Source: Stictocephala bisonia
Lineage: Eukaryota; Arthropoda; Insecta; Hemiptera; Membracidae
Reading direction: 5' to 3'
Length of the DNA stretch: 64,000 nucleotides
Assembly (NCBI GenBank): GCA_035578905.1
Contig: JAQJVL010000101.1
Location: forward strand, 806,001 to 870,000
Shown: in pieces, positions 12,095 to 22,734 of the stretch
Layout: each line of letters starts with the position of its first letter
Position numbering within the stretch: position 1 is the stretch's first letter
The notes under the pieces: generated by a model
What the model was told of the DNA's origin: nothing
Databases searched by the model: none
The model's input: only the letters and a program-made list of their open reading frames with translations
Translations under genes and position numbers: made by a program

Positions 12095-12440
12095 ATGTGT
12101 GTGTGAGTTTCAAATGCAGCCAATATAGGCTATATATAATAAAATATGTTTCTTTGAGTTTGACAATCTCAAAAATTGATTTTTTATGAGATTTTGTTGG
12201 TGACTCGAAGTCTTGTGTGACTGGTATGTTCTAGTTGTCGTTTTTTTCTTTTTATGTGTGGGTTTCAAAAGCAGCCAATTTAGGCTATATATAATAAAAT
12301 ATGTTTCTTTTAGTCTGACAATCACAAAAATTGATTTTTGAGATTTTTTTGTTGACTCGAATGAATCATGATTGTTTTGACGAGTCTTGTGTGACTGGTA
12401 TTTTCAAGTTGTCGTTTTTTCTTTTTCTTTTTGTTTAAGG
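12095..12440 (+). repeat. ~156-bp tandem duplication
   Basis: Two direct copies start near 12106 (GTTTCAAATGCAGCCAATAT) and 12262 (GTTTCAAAAGCAGCCAATTT) and share GGCTATATATAATAAAATAT, the TTGATTTTT block and GTCTTGTGTGACTGGTAT. The second copy has a small insertion near 12360. A short AT/GT dinucleotide run lies just before it (12081-12106). The minus-strand frames here are repeat-borne. The array abuts the mariner element. Confidence 0.85.
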
Positions 12441-12467
12441 GCCACCACAAAACAAAAACATCATATA

Positions 12468-13309
12468 CGAGGTATAGTCAAAAAGTTCCCGGAACCGGTT
12501 GAAATATGTTTATTGGACAAAGATAAAATCTTATAAACCTACATTTCTTCAAAATACTATTCTACAACAATACACTTGTCCCTACGATCATACAGACGGT
12601 CAAAACACTTTTGACACTTTTTTTTTTTTAATGTATTTCAATACTTTTATCGCATTTTTTCTGACAGCTTTACCACCTGCAAGTCGATTTCCTTTTATTG
12701 ATGTTTTTACCGTGTGAATAGTAAGAAATCGGCCGGCATGAGGTTAGGCGAGTATGGAGGATGTTCTAACGTGGTAACGCGGTGCTTGACTAGGTAGTTA
12801 CGAACTAACGAGAATCGATGTGCAGGGGTATCGTCATGCAGCAAAATACAATTGTTTTCTGTTCATTTTTAGGATGTTTCCTCCTAAATGGCATATCGTA
12901 AGCGCCTAAGAACATTTGAATGGATAAATTTGCCTTAAATACGATATCTTCAATTGTTATTCTTCAGTTTGCGGAACTCGCTCAGTGTTGTCATCTGTGG
13001 TTGCAGTCGAAGGGCGTCCACTTCGAGAGTCGACTTCAATGTTTATGCGACATTCACGATAACGTTCGTGCCTTTCGTAAAATTGGCTTTCCTTCATCGC
13101 CTTAATTCCGTATGCTTGAATTGACATTTTAAGTGTCCCAGACGATGACTTTTGAAGTAAAAACCCAAATTTAATATAGAAAGCGATACTCACGCTACCT
13201 ATATCCCTTCTCCAGGCGTAGTACTAACTGATAGAAGACGAAATTGCCACGGGCAACCACGCTGTGTATCTCTGGACATCGATTCCGGAAATTTTTTGAC
13301 TGTACCTCA
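12468..13309 (-). mobile_element. Internally deleted mariner element
   Basis: The left end CGAGGTATAGTCAAAAAGTT and the reverse complement of the right end TGAGGTACAGTCAAAAAATT form a terminal inverted repeat of about 28 bp. Each end is flanked by TA (12466-12467 and 13310-13311), the Tc1/mariner target-site duplication. At 842 bp it is shorter than a typical mariner (about 1.3 kb), and the transposase relic inside lacks its middle. It is non-autonomous and dead. Confidence 0.93.
12590..13193 (-). pseudogene. Mariner transposase relic (DD34D type)
   Basis: Read on the minus strand, the N-terminal HTH region is clear (FLLQKSSSGTLKMSIQAYGI, then SRSGRPSTATTDDNTERV). A deletion follows, the sequence resumes at RRLRYAI (in-frame stop after it), and the catalytic centre appears as LHDDTPAHR with a downstream PPYSPNLMPADFF, the second and third acidic positions of a mariner DD34D triad. 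The C-terminal KCFDRLYDRRDKCI is also recognisable. The segment carrying the first catalytic aspartate is missing, and there are stops and frameshifts. It would have cut and pasted the element at TA sites; it is now non-functional. Confidence 0.9.
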
Positions 13310-13311
13310 TA

Positions 13312-15425
13312 GAAACTGCAAACACTTACAAGTGAGTTTGGTACTTCATAAATTTAGACTAAACAGATCATGAATAGTAATGAAAAACAAGATGTGGATT
13401 AATTGCAGGGGCTACGCCCTCAAACAGTCCTACTCTTTATACCTTAACTTGACCTAACATAAACTAACCTACCCCAGTTTTATTTATATGAAGTTAGTTT
13501 TATTAAAAAAATAGTATACATTGTATTTGAAATATTTTAAGATGTTGGCAATTTTTTGTAAAAAAATAATACACCATTTTTCCTAGTGTTTTCCATTTTT
13601 AATTGTCTCAACTTTAAAGTAAAGTTGTCAAACCAAGATTTCTGCTATGATTTGAGTATTTATTTCTTTTTAAATATGATGGAGTCAGATCACAATGTAA
13701 AAAAAATGTAAAGTTCAACATGTCAAATGTTTGTACTAAGTCCTGTATGTTTTCCATCCTCAATCAACATCTAAACAAAAATCCTATTACGACTTTGAAG
13801 CGTAATATTTGATATTTTGGCTGCAAGTGGTGTGCTGCTAAAGACAGTTACCCCACTTAATAGCCTTTGACTACGCCTAGTACACAAGGGGGGCTCAAAA
13901 TGCCAGTTTTAGTGTTACTTGATTCTTGAGTGATATCTAAGAGTCTAAGTTATACTTTTATATACTTGAATTATTTTTGTTTGTTTCAAACTTATAAAAG
14001 GAAACTAGGTGCCTCCACTGTCTTTGTCTTCTTCCAAAGAAAATATTAACTTTTTCTTTTACTATTGGGTTATTACTTTTACTTAAGTTACCATTTATTT
14101 TAGTGAACTTTGGTAATATTCCACATGCCTAGACTGTTAGTTAGTTGGTTCTGTACCAAAGTGTATATAACTATTGTTGCTAAGTGTTTCTAATTACATA
14201 TTCTTTGTTAAATGCTTTCATTTTTTAATTAGTATCTTGATAAATATACATAAAAGCATCTGCAGTTTTTGTAAACACTATAACAAATATAAATTGTTTT
14301 TTCAGTTAAGGACACCTAAAAAAATTGAGCTCGTTTTGTATGTCAATATATATTTAGATTACTGTTAAATATAATAATTGTTATAATATATAAAATAAAA
14401 GTCATACAAGACCAAGCTAAAATCCATTTCCGAATTCCCAAAATGTTAATCATAGTTATACGCAGCACTTTGCCGTTTATGATAGTGAGGTCATAAAAGC
14501 AGTCCGTAGCTATGAAAGTCATATAGCCGCCTATTAGTGCAGCCTGTAAGGTTTCACATTGGCGTTTTGGGCAACAAAGCCGCATTTCAACGTCATTTCA
14601 AAGACCTTTACGACTGACCGCTATCAAATTACAAATCAATCATTATAATTGTATCACTTATTTTCCCAAGTAAAGTTTACGTGTGTGTTGAACTTTAATG
14701 TTATTTAAAATGTGATTACTCGCTGAGAGGTGTTGTTATCTTCTACCTTACTAATTGAGTGTAGAATATTAAAGTTTAGTAATTTTAAAAAATAATTACA
14801 GTAATTACCTAAAAAAAATTATAAGTTTCAATCATATAAAATTTGAATTAGAAACATATTTATGGACGTAATAATGTTTTTCTATCAGATTCTAAATCAA
14901 TAGATCAGATTAGATGGAATTCCTTATCCTTAATGTAGACTAATATAATTGAACACCAAACGCCTGATTGATTGATTACTATGAGCGTCTATCAGAAGGA
15001 TAGTGATAATACTTCAGTGTTTTGTAATTTGGAATTCTCTGTTCGATATTTTATCATGTTAGATAATCTGACAGATTAGATGTATTATTGATAAATGAGG
15101 GATTATTAAAGACTATTTATTTTACGATGACTACATTAAACATTTAAGGTACTTTTAAAAGAATAAATAATTTAACAAAATTATTAATTTTTCAGTTTTT
15201 TCTTCAACAAAAATATTTGTAAATCTCCAGCAGAGTACATATGTAATCCTTCAAGGGTTTACATTTGGGGATTGTTGTTTTATCTGGATTTAACTGTTTA
15301 ATTATTGGCTACTTTGAGTGTTCAAATCTGTAAGTATTATTTACGAAATCAACTACCCTATAAAACATAATGACACACAGACAACTCTTTCCCACGGCAA
15401 TTTTCAGTCCAGCCTAAACCTCAAT
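13312..15425. other. AT-rich non-coding stretch; one unassigned minus frame
   Basis: Mostly featureless. ACCTAACATAAACTAACCTACC near 13450 resembles the degenerate CCTAA-type motifs scattered in insect genomes. An 80-codon minus frame at 14343-14585 starts MRLCCPKRQCETLQAALIGG and sits in slightly less AT-rich DNA. I do not recognise it and cannot support it as a gene. Confidence 0.5.
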
Positions 15426-15429
15426 CGAG

Positions 15430-15770
15430 GTGAGGGAACCTGATTATAATTTCAAAGCAGGAGTAACATTGAAGAGCGAACAGGATCCGTTATACGAGAT
15501 CCTCCCTTCCGCTGGACAATGGTCAGGTCAGCGGGGCTGGCCGTGAGAACTATCTTTAGGCAGCATCCCTTCGCACCTTGCTTTATGTCAAACAGGTCTT
15601 GATCAGGCAGGTGAGTGCGGAGGGTTGCGAACATCTAAGAGTAATCGTCTTGTCATTGTAGGTGGTGGAGACAGTGGGGGTGGATGGAAGAAGACGAGGA
15701 TGAGCCAGACGTGGTGAACATGGAAGAGGATGAAGATCCAAACTCACTCTAAGCATAAGAGGTACCTTAA
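15430..15770. promoter_or_regulatory. GC-rich island, regulatory or exonic candidate
   Basis: A GC-rich island with a textbook 5' splice-site string CAGGTGAGT (about 15608-15616), preceded by stops in all plus frames within about 80 bp. It also holds a separate possible 3' exon (see 15662-15752). A 60-codon minus frame (15452-15634) fills the left half; its product is not recognised. The island is either conserved regulatory DNA or contains short exons of an unseen gene. Confidence 0.3.
15662..15752 (+). other. Possible short acidic 3' exon (weak)
   Basis: After an AG at 15660-15661, one frame reads about 29 codons with a strongly acidic end (MEEDEDEPDVVNMEEDEDPN, then SL) to a TAA at 15750-15752. 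AATAAA follows at 15790-15795. The acceptor is mediocre (TTGTCATTGTAG) and the frame is short, so a chance purine-rich stretch is the main alternative. Confidence 0.2.
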
Positions 15771-16400
15771 ATATATACTGTAAGATGAAAATAAAATATT
15801 TTCTTTTTTTGTGTATAATTTTTTTAAATCATTATCAGAGTTGACAAAAGTAGAGTTCAATGCAAATGAAATAGAGATAATTAGCAATTGTCTTAATACG
15901 TACAAATATTAAATAAACTTTAAATAATAACGTATTAATTTAATAAATATTTATAAGTTAAATTTAATTGCCATTTGTTTATGCATTCACATATATTAAT
16001 GAATAAATATTTTAGAGAACTTAACTAATAAAGTTAAAATTTTATGAATAGAAAACCGCTAGTATTTTCTAAATAATTTAATGTACATAATCAAATGAAA
16101 AGGCCGAACCAAGATAACCATGAGTTGTATTTAAGCATTAGCATTTAGCTTCAAGACTTTACTAAATATCTTTCCCTAATATAGTATTGTGGTCTAGTCT
16201 AAAATACGTATGGTTAAAATACAGGATTAGTTTACTATAGTATAATAATGTCATTTATGACATAATTATACTATTTATTATCATTTATGACATTATTCAA
16301 TGAGTTTTAAATCATTGAATGAAGTAAATGCTAACATTAGGTTTCAGTTCAGTATTATGATTTTTTTGATGACATATTAGAAACAGCCAAGCCTAAATTT
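15771..16400. other. AT-rich non-coding stretch
   Basis: Contains a short local duplication around TAATGTCATTTATGACATAA (16245-16300), which is itself a near-palindrome. Nothing else was seen. Confidence 0.5.
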
Positions 16401-16875
16401 TATCCCAACAGCTGTACATCAATGGTACCTCCACTGAAGTATAGTGGTCTCCATTCATCGGGACAGATCGCCACCATATCCCAACATCGGTCACGTCAGT
16501 CAAACACTTTCCCCAGATTGATCCCCAGCAAGTTTTCAGATGGGTGATATATGAGGGCAGATCTGACGGCAGCCGTCAACCTTTTCCTACCCACCCATCC
16601 ATCCTGAAGAAGGACGACTCTTCATTCATCACGACCCTCTTCTCTCCTCCGGTCGATTAGGGATAACAGGTGCTGTTTTTCATTCCAGCACGGGCCATCT
16701 GGGACCAGTCTGTGGCGCGTGCCTCAGCCCTGCACGCTTCGCTCGGTCTGGTCGTCCCATTGTGGAAACTGACTCGATGACCCTTGACCTCCAGCAGGGT
16801 TGACATAGGTCTATGCAGGATGATAACTGAACCCCTGGCCTGATATGTGAACAGGTCAACAGCTATATAACAAAA
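16401..16875. promoter_or_regulatory. GC-rich island with a DR1 nuclear-receptor element
   Basis: An island of balanced to GC-rich sequence. TGACCCTTGACCT at 16778-16790 is, on the minus strand, AGGTCAAGGGTCA: two hexamers with one spacer, the classic DR1 site bound by HNF4, RXR/USP and COUP/Seven-up type receptors. Further half sites follow (GGTTGACATAGGTCT; AACAGGTCAAC). The 73-codon minus frame over it has no domain. Regulatory use is inferred. Confidence 0.4.
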
Positions 16876-17700
16876 CAATAATGCATACTTTTACGTAATG
16901 AGTTTAATTCCAAACATATTTATATGATTTGTAAACTACTTATACAGTTTTTATCACATAAGTGTTTGAATGCTGGTTCATTATTTATACATACATTGTA
17001 TTGTTAGAAGGTAATTTTACAGATCCGACTAATACTGCATAAATTAAACAATAATGATTTAATTTTCAATCACATTTCAGTTTAGTTATCTTTAGTTAAA
17101 TTTGATTGCTATTTTCATTTTAGGTAAAAGCATAAACAAATTTATGATATGTCATAAAACAGTAATGCCCAAAGCCATATTTTATACATATTATCAATAT
17201 TTAAACATGTAAATATTTATCACATGTTTATTCTTACGGTATTTACCCCTCTCCATCGTAGAGTAAATAGAAATCTTGACAGTTCGTCAGTTGGGTGGGG
17301 GGTAGTTTTCCTTCATAATAATCAGACTTAAAACATATCAAACCGTACTAATTTGAGAGGAAAGAATGTTATACAAATAAAAAAGAGCTTGCTGTGTATT
17401 ACTAGATAAATTGCGTGACTCTTTTATAGACGGTACGAATCATGAAATTATTGTTTGCCTTATACTTGAAAATATAACTCAGTAAAAACAATCTCGATAT
17501 CATTTTCCTTTAAAGAACAATTTAATGAAATATTCTAAGAAAGCAATTTTTGGGTGGCCTCTTCTTACACACCCTCACCTAATCAGAAAAACGCTTATTA
17601 TTGATAATAAATTCTTAGGAATTTACATACTCATAAATAATACCTTGATTAGTAATTATTAGTCGATTTAAAAGATCAAATTGGCCAACATTTTTGTAAC
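16876..17700. other. AT-rich non-coding stretch, nothing recognised
   Basis: No repeat, frame or structure that can be supported. Confidence 0.55.
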
Positions 17701-17704
17701 TTTC

Positions 17705-17890
17705 TTGTTATTAATGATCTCTGAATTAATTTACTTCTGCTGTGAGCATTGTAATTTGAACAAATTCAGCACACTCTCGTATTTACTAGTAATAACTTTG
17801 AATAAAACAAAGTTATTAGTAGTAAATACATCCACTTGATTATAAGTGATGTATTGTATTTCATCACAGCAAATTCAATTAAAATAAAAC
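17705..17890. other. Hairpin element (~185 bp) with a 21-bp stem
   Basis: TATTTACTAGTAATAACTTTG (17780-17800), a 7-base loop, then CAAAGTTATTAGTAGTAAATA (17808-17828) forms a 21-bp stem with one mismatch. Weaker pairing continues outward: CTGCTGTGAG near 17740 against CATCACAGCA near 17863, and TGAATTAATTT against AATTCAATTA. This suggests a small decayed MITE or a structured transcript. Confidence 0.65.
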
Positions 17891-17924
17891 CATTTTATTT
17901 AAAATAGTTAATTGTTTAAGGGGA

Positions 17925-18245
17925 TCCTCTGAAATATCTGCAAAGAACATAACCGGGTTGCCAGGGGTCAATGGATCAAGCCCAAGTAATTGTGTTAAAA
18001 TCTCATCCCAGAAATTTTTAATTCCAAAATTAGGAACGCGTTAATGATGGTGCAGCCCCAGGCAGTTGTGGGTGGTGGGGAAAGGGGGTTAATTTGGCGT
18101 CGCCTGACTTGAGGAGAAAATAAACCGAGTACACGTTATGGGACGGGTCGAAGGTGCCACATACGAGTTTACGATGTACATTAGACGGCTTGGGACAACA
18201 ATAACATATCACGAACATGGTCTGCACGATACCCAACCGATCCTC
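17925..18245. promoter_or_regulatory. GC-richer island, candidate regulatory element
   Basis: A balanced-composition patch with homeodomain-type TAAT/ATTA cores (GCGTTAATGATGG near 18038; GTTAATTTGG near 18088) among GC-rich stretches. The 68-codon minus frame 18030-18236 has no recognisable domain. The mixture resembles developmental enhancers, but this is inference. Confidence 0.28.
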
Positions 18246-19690
18246 TGTTAGGGATTATTTACGTACAATTGTGTAATATGCTGTTTTGGAGGTTATGTCA
18301 AAGGTTACCATTAAACATCATTAGTACAGTAATTGAATTACGGAGATAAGTTATTGTAATATTATAAAAATGCTTGTAATTTCACAAACATTTATGTTTC
18401 AAAAAGTTCTTTTTTTTCTTGTTATGGAAACAGATATCGAACAAATAATTCAATATGGATTAAAAATAAAAGAGTTGACAATATACTCTTAAAATGCAGT
18501 AAAAATGACTGAGTGTTATCATGGTTCAGTAATTTATTCCTACATTTGAAAAAATATTTCATATAATCACATTTTGATATCAATTCCTCTCTCTAGTCAA
18601 ATCATAGGTAAAGTTGTTTTCTGTGAATTAATATTAAGTACTAAATGTAAATTATCCATAATTTTACAAACTTACAAGCGAATTGATTAGTTCTGTAATT
18701 GTAGCAAAGTTATTTATATCTTTGAATAATTAGTATAGCTGTTTAATCGTATTTATACAGGATTTTACAAGATGTTAAACATCGACTGTATATAAAATGT
18801 AAGAAGGGGCGAACTAAAACGTATGTAAAATGTTTACCGTAATCCTATGTATAATGTACAGCATCCAAACACTAATAACAATTATTTATTCTTATCAAGA
18901 TAAATCAATAAACAGTACTATGTGAACTATAAAACTACTTAACAAAATGTATCACAGCTTTAAAAATGTGTAAAAATCGAAGTAGCGAGTAGAAATCAAT
19001 CTTATATTTCTTAGAGAAATATAACATTATAAACTAACGGTAAGTAATCCGTAGATTTACTTTTACAAGAATCATTTCGAACAAATCAATTAAAAATTAA
19101 TTAGTACTAAGAAAAGATAAAATCAACAAATTGAAAATGTTAATCCTCCCAATTGGATCCAAGGGGACACTTCCAAAATGTCTACCAACTTTTGGATTTA
19201 CATTCAGTTGGACAAGAATTTTTTAGGAAGTGTTTTACTATCTGTCAAAAAGTTCCATTCAAATTTTATTACCTTTTATAACCTATTATGTAGATATGCA
19301 GTTTACGATGCTAAGGTGAGAACAAATATTTTTCTTGAATATAATAATAATGACGATTAATTTTCCTCGTAGTTGTTATACATTCTTCTTCTTCTTCTTC
19401 TTATATTATAAATATCAAATTAAAGCCTTCATAATTATTTAGTGTAATTATTTTATTGATTAGTAGATAATAATATGGAGTTTTATGGTCTCTTGTCTGT
19501 TGAACATTTTTATAAAGACAATTGTATATTGGATTTTTTTGGTTTTTTATATTCGTATACATTTGTTTTAATATCCAAGTTTATAGAATTATAAATAGTT
19601 AATTATCTAATACTTACTATAACAATGTCATTATTCCATAACTTAATTCCAAATACTATGAACAATTTGGAAAATAGAGTTGTACTGTTA
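18246..19690. other. AT-rich non-coding stretch
   Basis: A (TTC)n microsatellite lies at about 19384-19402. No genes or paired repeats were seen. Confidence 0.55.
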
Positions 19691-20075
19691 ATTTGTCAAA
19701 AGGGGGATGAATGAACCAGCAAGAACGGTATTGCACACTATCAACCTGAAAGCCAACACTAACAAAGTCACTTGTAATATTAATTGGTGTAGCGGCAGTC
19801 AAATACAATCAACACCAATTGAGTCAATCGCCGAATCCAAGCCCATTTCTAAATGCACTATAATTAGTGACCCTGGGCGGACACTTAGCGATAACGAAAT
19901 TTGGGTAGCTTCGGGAAAACCAGGTCATTAACGAAGCAACTATCGAGTGCATTAGTAAAGTAGTCAGCACCCGAGGTAGCCATTATGTGACTTAGTGGCA
20001 GAGGCTTCCGGCAGATATCATTACAATTAATGCTCCACTCGCTATTTCCACTCAATGCCATTGTTATTGTTGAAG
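19691..20075. promoter_or_regulatory. GC-richer patch, candidate conserved element
   Basis: Contains an inverted motif pair, ATTAATTGGTGT (about 19779) and ACACCAATTGAGT (about 19811). Overlapping frames on both strands (19707-19931 plus, 19885-20097 minus) give products with no recognised domain. Position and composition match the other islands of the window. Confidence 0.25.
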
Positions 20076-20925
20076 TGTGCCTGTTTAAGGAGAACATTCT
20101 ATATTAACGTAGCGAACAACCTGTTCAGCTAACTACTGTAGCCTATTTGTTAAGTACAAAGGTGTAGAATGAATTTGAATATCTTCATTGACTTCTTATT
20201 TTATTGTAAGGCATACATTTTAAAGGATTTTTTTAGAAGATAGTTTTTACTCCTAAAATGTTTTCTATTCAATATATGTTAATTTAGGGACAAAGCTAAC
20301 TACAGATTGTTTGAAATTTGGACACAAAATCATATTTAAAATATGACTTAGACATGTCAGATTAAGTTAGTGCACGAAACGTTTGCTGAACGGCGATTCC
20401 ACTACTGAAAGGCTCCAGACAATTGATCCAACTCTTGTGTAAGGTTATATGTTTTACATTTCCTGATATAGTATATAAATGAGTACAGCAAACTCACTTT
20501 CAAGTATCTGGACTCAATACAACATTTTAAAGTAATAGTGATTTTGTAAAAAGAGCCATTTTCGTAGTATTTCTTGTCTGAAAGGAAGAAGGAAGCGAAT
20601 CTGTCACAGACCCGAGCCACACAGTCAAAACCAATTACATTAGTCCACCATGAACATTCACTAACACAAACTTCTATATGGTCAGCGTTCTATGATAGTA
20701 TACCAAAGGAAAGTAACGACTTTAAAAATTAATGTTTCGGAACGAAGACACTTGCAAATGACTTTTCCACAACATTATAATATATGTATACTACACATAA
20801 GATAAAGAAAAAACATATATTAAAAAACATGTAGCTTACACCAGTTTAGCTTATAGCCCCAACGAACCACTCTGCTACCACGTAAACATATTTTACCATT
20901 TAGGTTATTTCAAGTTTTATGGGCA
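20076..20925. other. AT-rich non-coding stretch, nothing recognised
   Basis: A 72-codon minus frame at 20402-20620 is not recognisable. No repeats were found. Confidence 0.5.
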
Positions 20926-20929
20926 GCAT

Positions 20930-21585
20930 TCAAGTTGGCAGCACTCAACAGCAGTCAAGTTGTCCGTAGTCAAGTGGGCGCAGTCAAGCTAGCAGCATTC
21001 AAGTTGGTCACAGTCAAGTTGGCTGTAGTCAAGTTGGCAGAAGTTCAGTTGGCAGCAATCAAGTTGGCCGTAGTCAAGCTGGCAGCATTCAAGTTGACAG
21101 CACTCAACAGCATTCAAGTTGGTCGCAGTCAAGTTGGCCGTAGTCAAGTTGGCAGCATTCAAGTTGGCAGCACTCAATAGCAGTCATGTTGGCCGTAGTC
21201 AAGTGGGCGCAGTCAAGCTAGCAGCACTCAAGTTGGTCGCAGTCAAGTTGGCAGCATTCAAGTTGTCAGCACCCAACAGCAGTCAAGTTGGCCGTAGTCA
21301 AGTGGGTGCAGTCAAGTTAGCAGCATTCAAGTTGGCAGCACTCAACAGCAGTCAAGTTGACCGTAGTCAAGTGAGTGCAGTCAAGCTAGCAGCATTCAAG
21401 TTGGTCGCAGTCAAGTTGGCAGCATTCAAGTTGTCAGCACACAACAGCAGTCAAGTTGGCCGTAGTCAAGTGGGCGCAGTCAAGTTAGCAGCATTCTAGT
21501 TGGCAGCACTCAACAGCAGACAAGTTGGCAGAAGTTCAGTTGGCAGCAATCAAGTTGGCGTCACGTTGGCAGCAGAACAGTCCTC
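20930..21585. repeat. 15-bp minisatellite with 168-bp higher-order period
   Basis: About 40 units of roughly 15 bp with core CAGTCAAGTTGGC. The marker CACTCAAYAGCAG recurs at 21171, 21339 and 21507, exactly 168 bp apart, so blocks of about 11 units were amplified together. Because 15 and 168 are multiples of three, long frames are open on both strands: VKLAAFKLA-type on plus, and LNAANLTTANLTATNLNA on minus, which mimics the A(D/N)LXX pentapeptide-repeat pattern. No start context, upstream exon or non-repeat coding sequence accompanies it, so it is annotated as a minisatellite rather than a gene. Confidence 0.93.
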
Positions 21586-22200
21586 CCCAACCACCCTATA
21601 CTTGTGAATTCAACTCAAACTACACTCGCATTATGTTGAAACTCTTCTTACTAACCTATACAACCAATTTGATGTTAATTGAACTCCCTACACATCATTC
21701 ATACTAGTACAGTCTGGCCATGTTAAGAATGAACATGGGAAAATACATTCTATATTGCCTGTGAATTTGGACCTACTCGATTATAGATAAGGTGGGTAAA
21801 TGGATATACCAAGATACCATTTTGACGGCTAGAAGGCAAACTATGTAAGTGATATCAGTATTAATAGGACAAATACAAATAACTAACCATGTAAAATAAT
21901 TTACATTAAATATATACAGTACTGAGTACAATTACCAAACTTAAAATAGCGCGTGTTACAGCCGATTTTTAATAACATGTTACCAATTGGCGTGTCTAAT
22001 CGATTAAAAATGTATTGTTTACAAAAAGTAAACCATCTGCTTAAAAAAACCAAACATGTTCAACCTTAAAGGAAATCTATTATTTTACAGGCTGTACTGT
22101 AAAGTCAATGGCCTGCGCACCAAAAATCAGCAGTATGACATTAGTGTTTGTCTCACCCACCCCATGTTACAACACCTTACTTTCAAGCCATCATTACGAT

Positions 22201-22224
22201 TTTTTTTTTTTTTTTTTTTTTTTT
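22201..22224. repeat. Poly-T tract
   Basis: An uninterrupted run of 24 T. It could be the reverse complement of a retroelement poly(A) tail, but the flanking sequence shows no recognisable LINE or SINE body. Confidence 0.9.
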
Positions 22225-22361
22225 GAAAGGTTCTTATGAAAATATTTAGCTGACAAAACTATCTTGTTTAACCGAACCAATTTTACTAAGTATGTATGAG
22301 AAAAAAGTGGTTAGTGATTTAGTGATGAAGCCTTGTAACAAATAAGCAGGTTGTTTTTAAT

Positions 22362-22449
22362 AGGGGAATCTATGATGCTACAGGTAGTATCATAAAGGGA
22401 CCACAAGGGGAATCTATGATGCTACAGGTAGTATCATAAAGGGACCAAT
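22362..22449. repeat. 44-bp tandem duplication
   Basis: AGGGGAATCTATGATGCTAC through ATAAAGGGACCA occurs twice, at 22362 and 22406. The two copies are identical over nearly the whole unit, so the duplication is young. Confidence 0.95.
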
Positions 22450-22503
22450 AGATTCAAGTTGTGTTAGTTTCGTTCTTAGCGTATTACGTGTTTGTAGAAT
22501 TAA

Positions 22504-22734
22504 AATACAAGTGAACGTCGCACAACACAAAGTTCATAATACACAATAATTATGGTGATCGATTCCGGTAAACCGCTTTTACCTTCTCCAAACCAGAGAG
22601 GGCTTCACAGACGAATAGTTCTGTTGTGAGTCCCTATGGTCTGAGGAATATAAATTTGATCTGCTAAAATTGACCACCGTGTTATTTGTACTTATATTGC
22701 AATACATCTGTGTTGTGTGGCGTTCACTTGTATT
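22504..22734. mobile_element. MITE-like inverted-repeat element, copy B
   Basis: The best-preserved member of the family. The left end AATACAAGTGAACGTCGCAC continues as AACACA. The right end (22709-22734, ending TTCACTTGTATT) is its reverse complement with one mismatch over 26 bp. The element is 231 bp with no coding capacity. Flanking ATTAA-like sequence at both ends could be target-derived or part of the repeat. The internal region matches copy A (9089-9352), notably GTAAACCGCTTTTACC against GCAAACCACGTTTACC. Confidence 0.85.

Noticed and set aside
14343..14585. 80-codon minus frame as a membrane-protein exon
   Set aside because: Hydrophobic stretch is typical of AT-rich DNA; no splice sites bracket it and the sequence is not recognised.
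20989..21499. Open frames of 62-126 codons read as a pentapeptide-repeat or lysine/alanine-rich protein
   Set aside because: The unit length is a multiple of three, so frames stay open on both strands. There is no non-repeat coding sequence, promoter or splice context.
22201..22224. Poly(A) tail of a minus-strand retroelement
   Set aside because: No LINE or SINE sequence is recognisable to the right of the T-run and no target-site duplication is seen.
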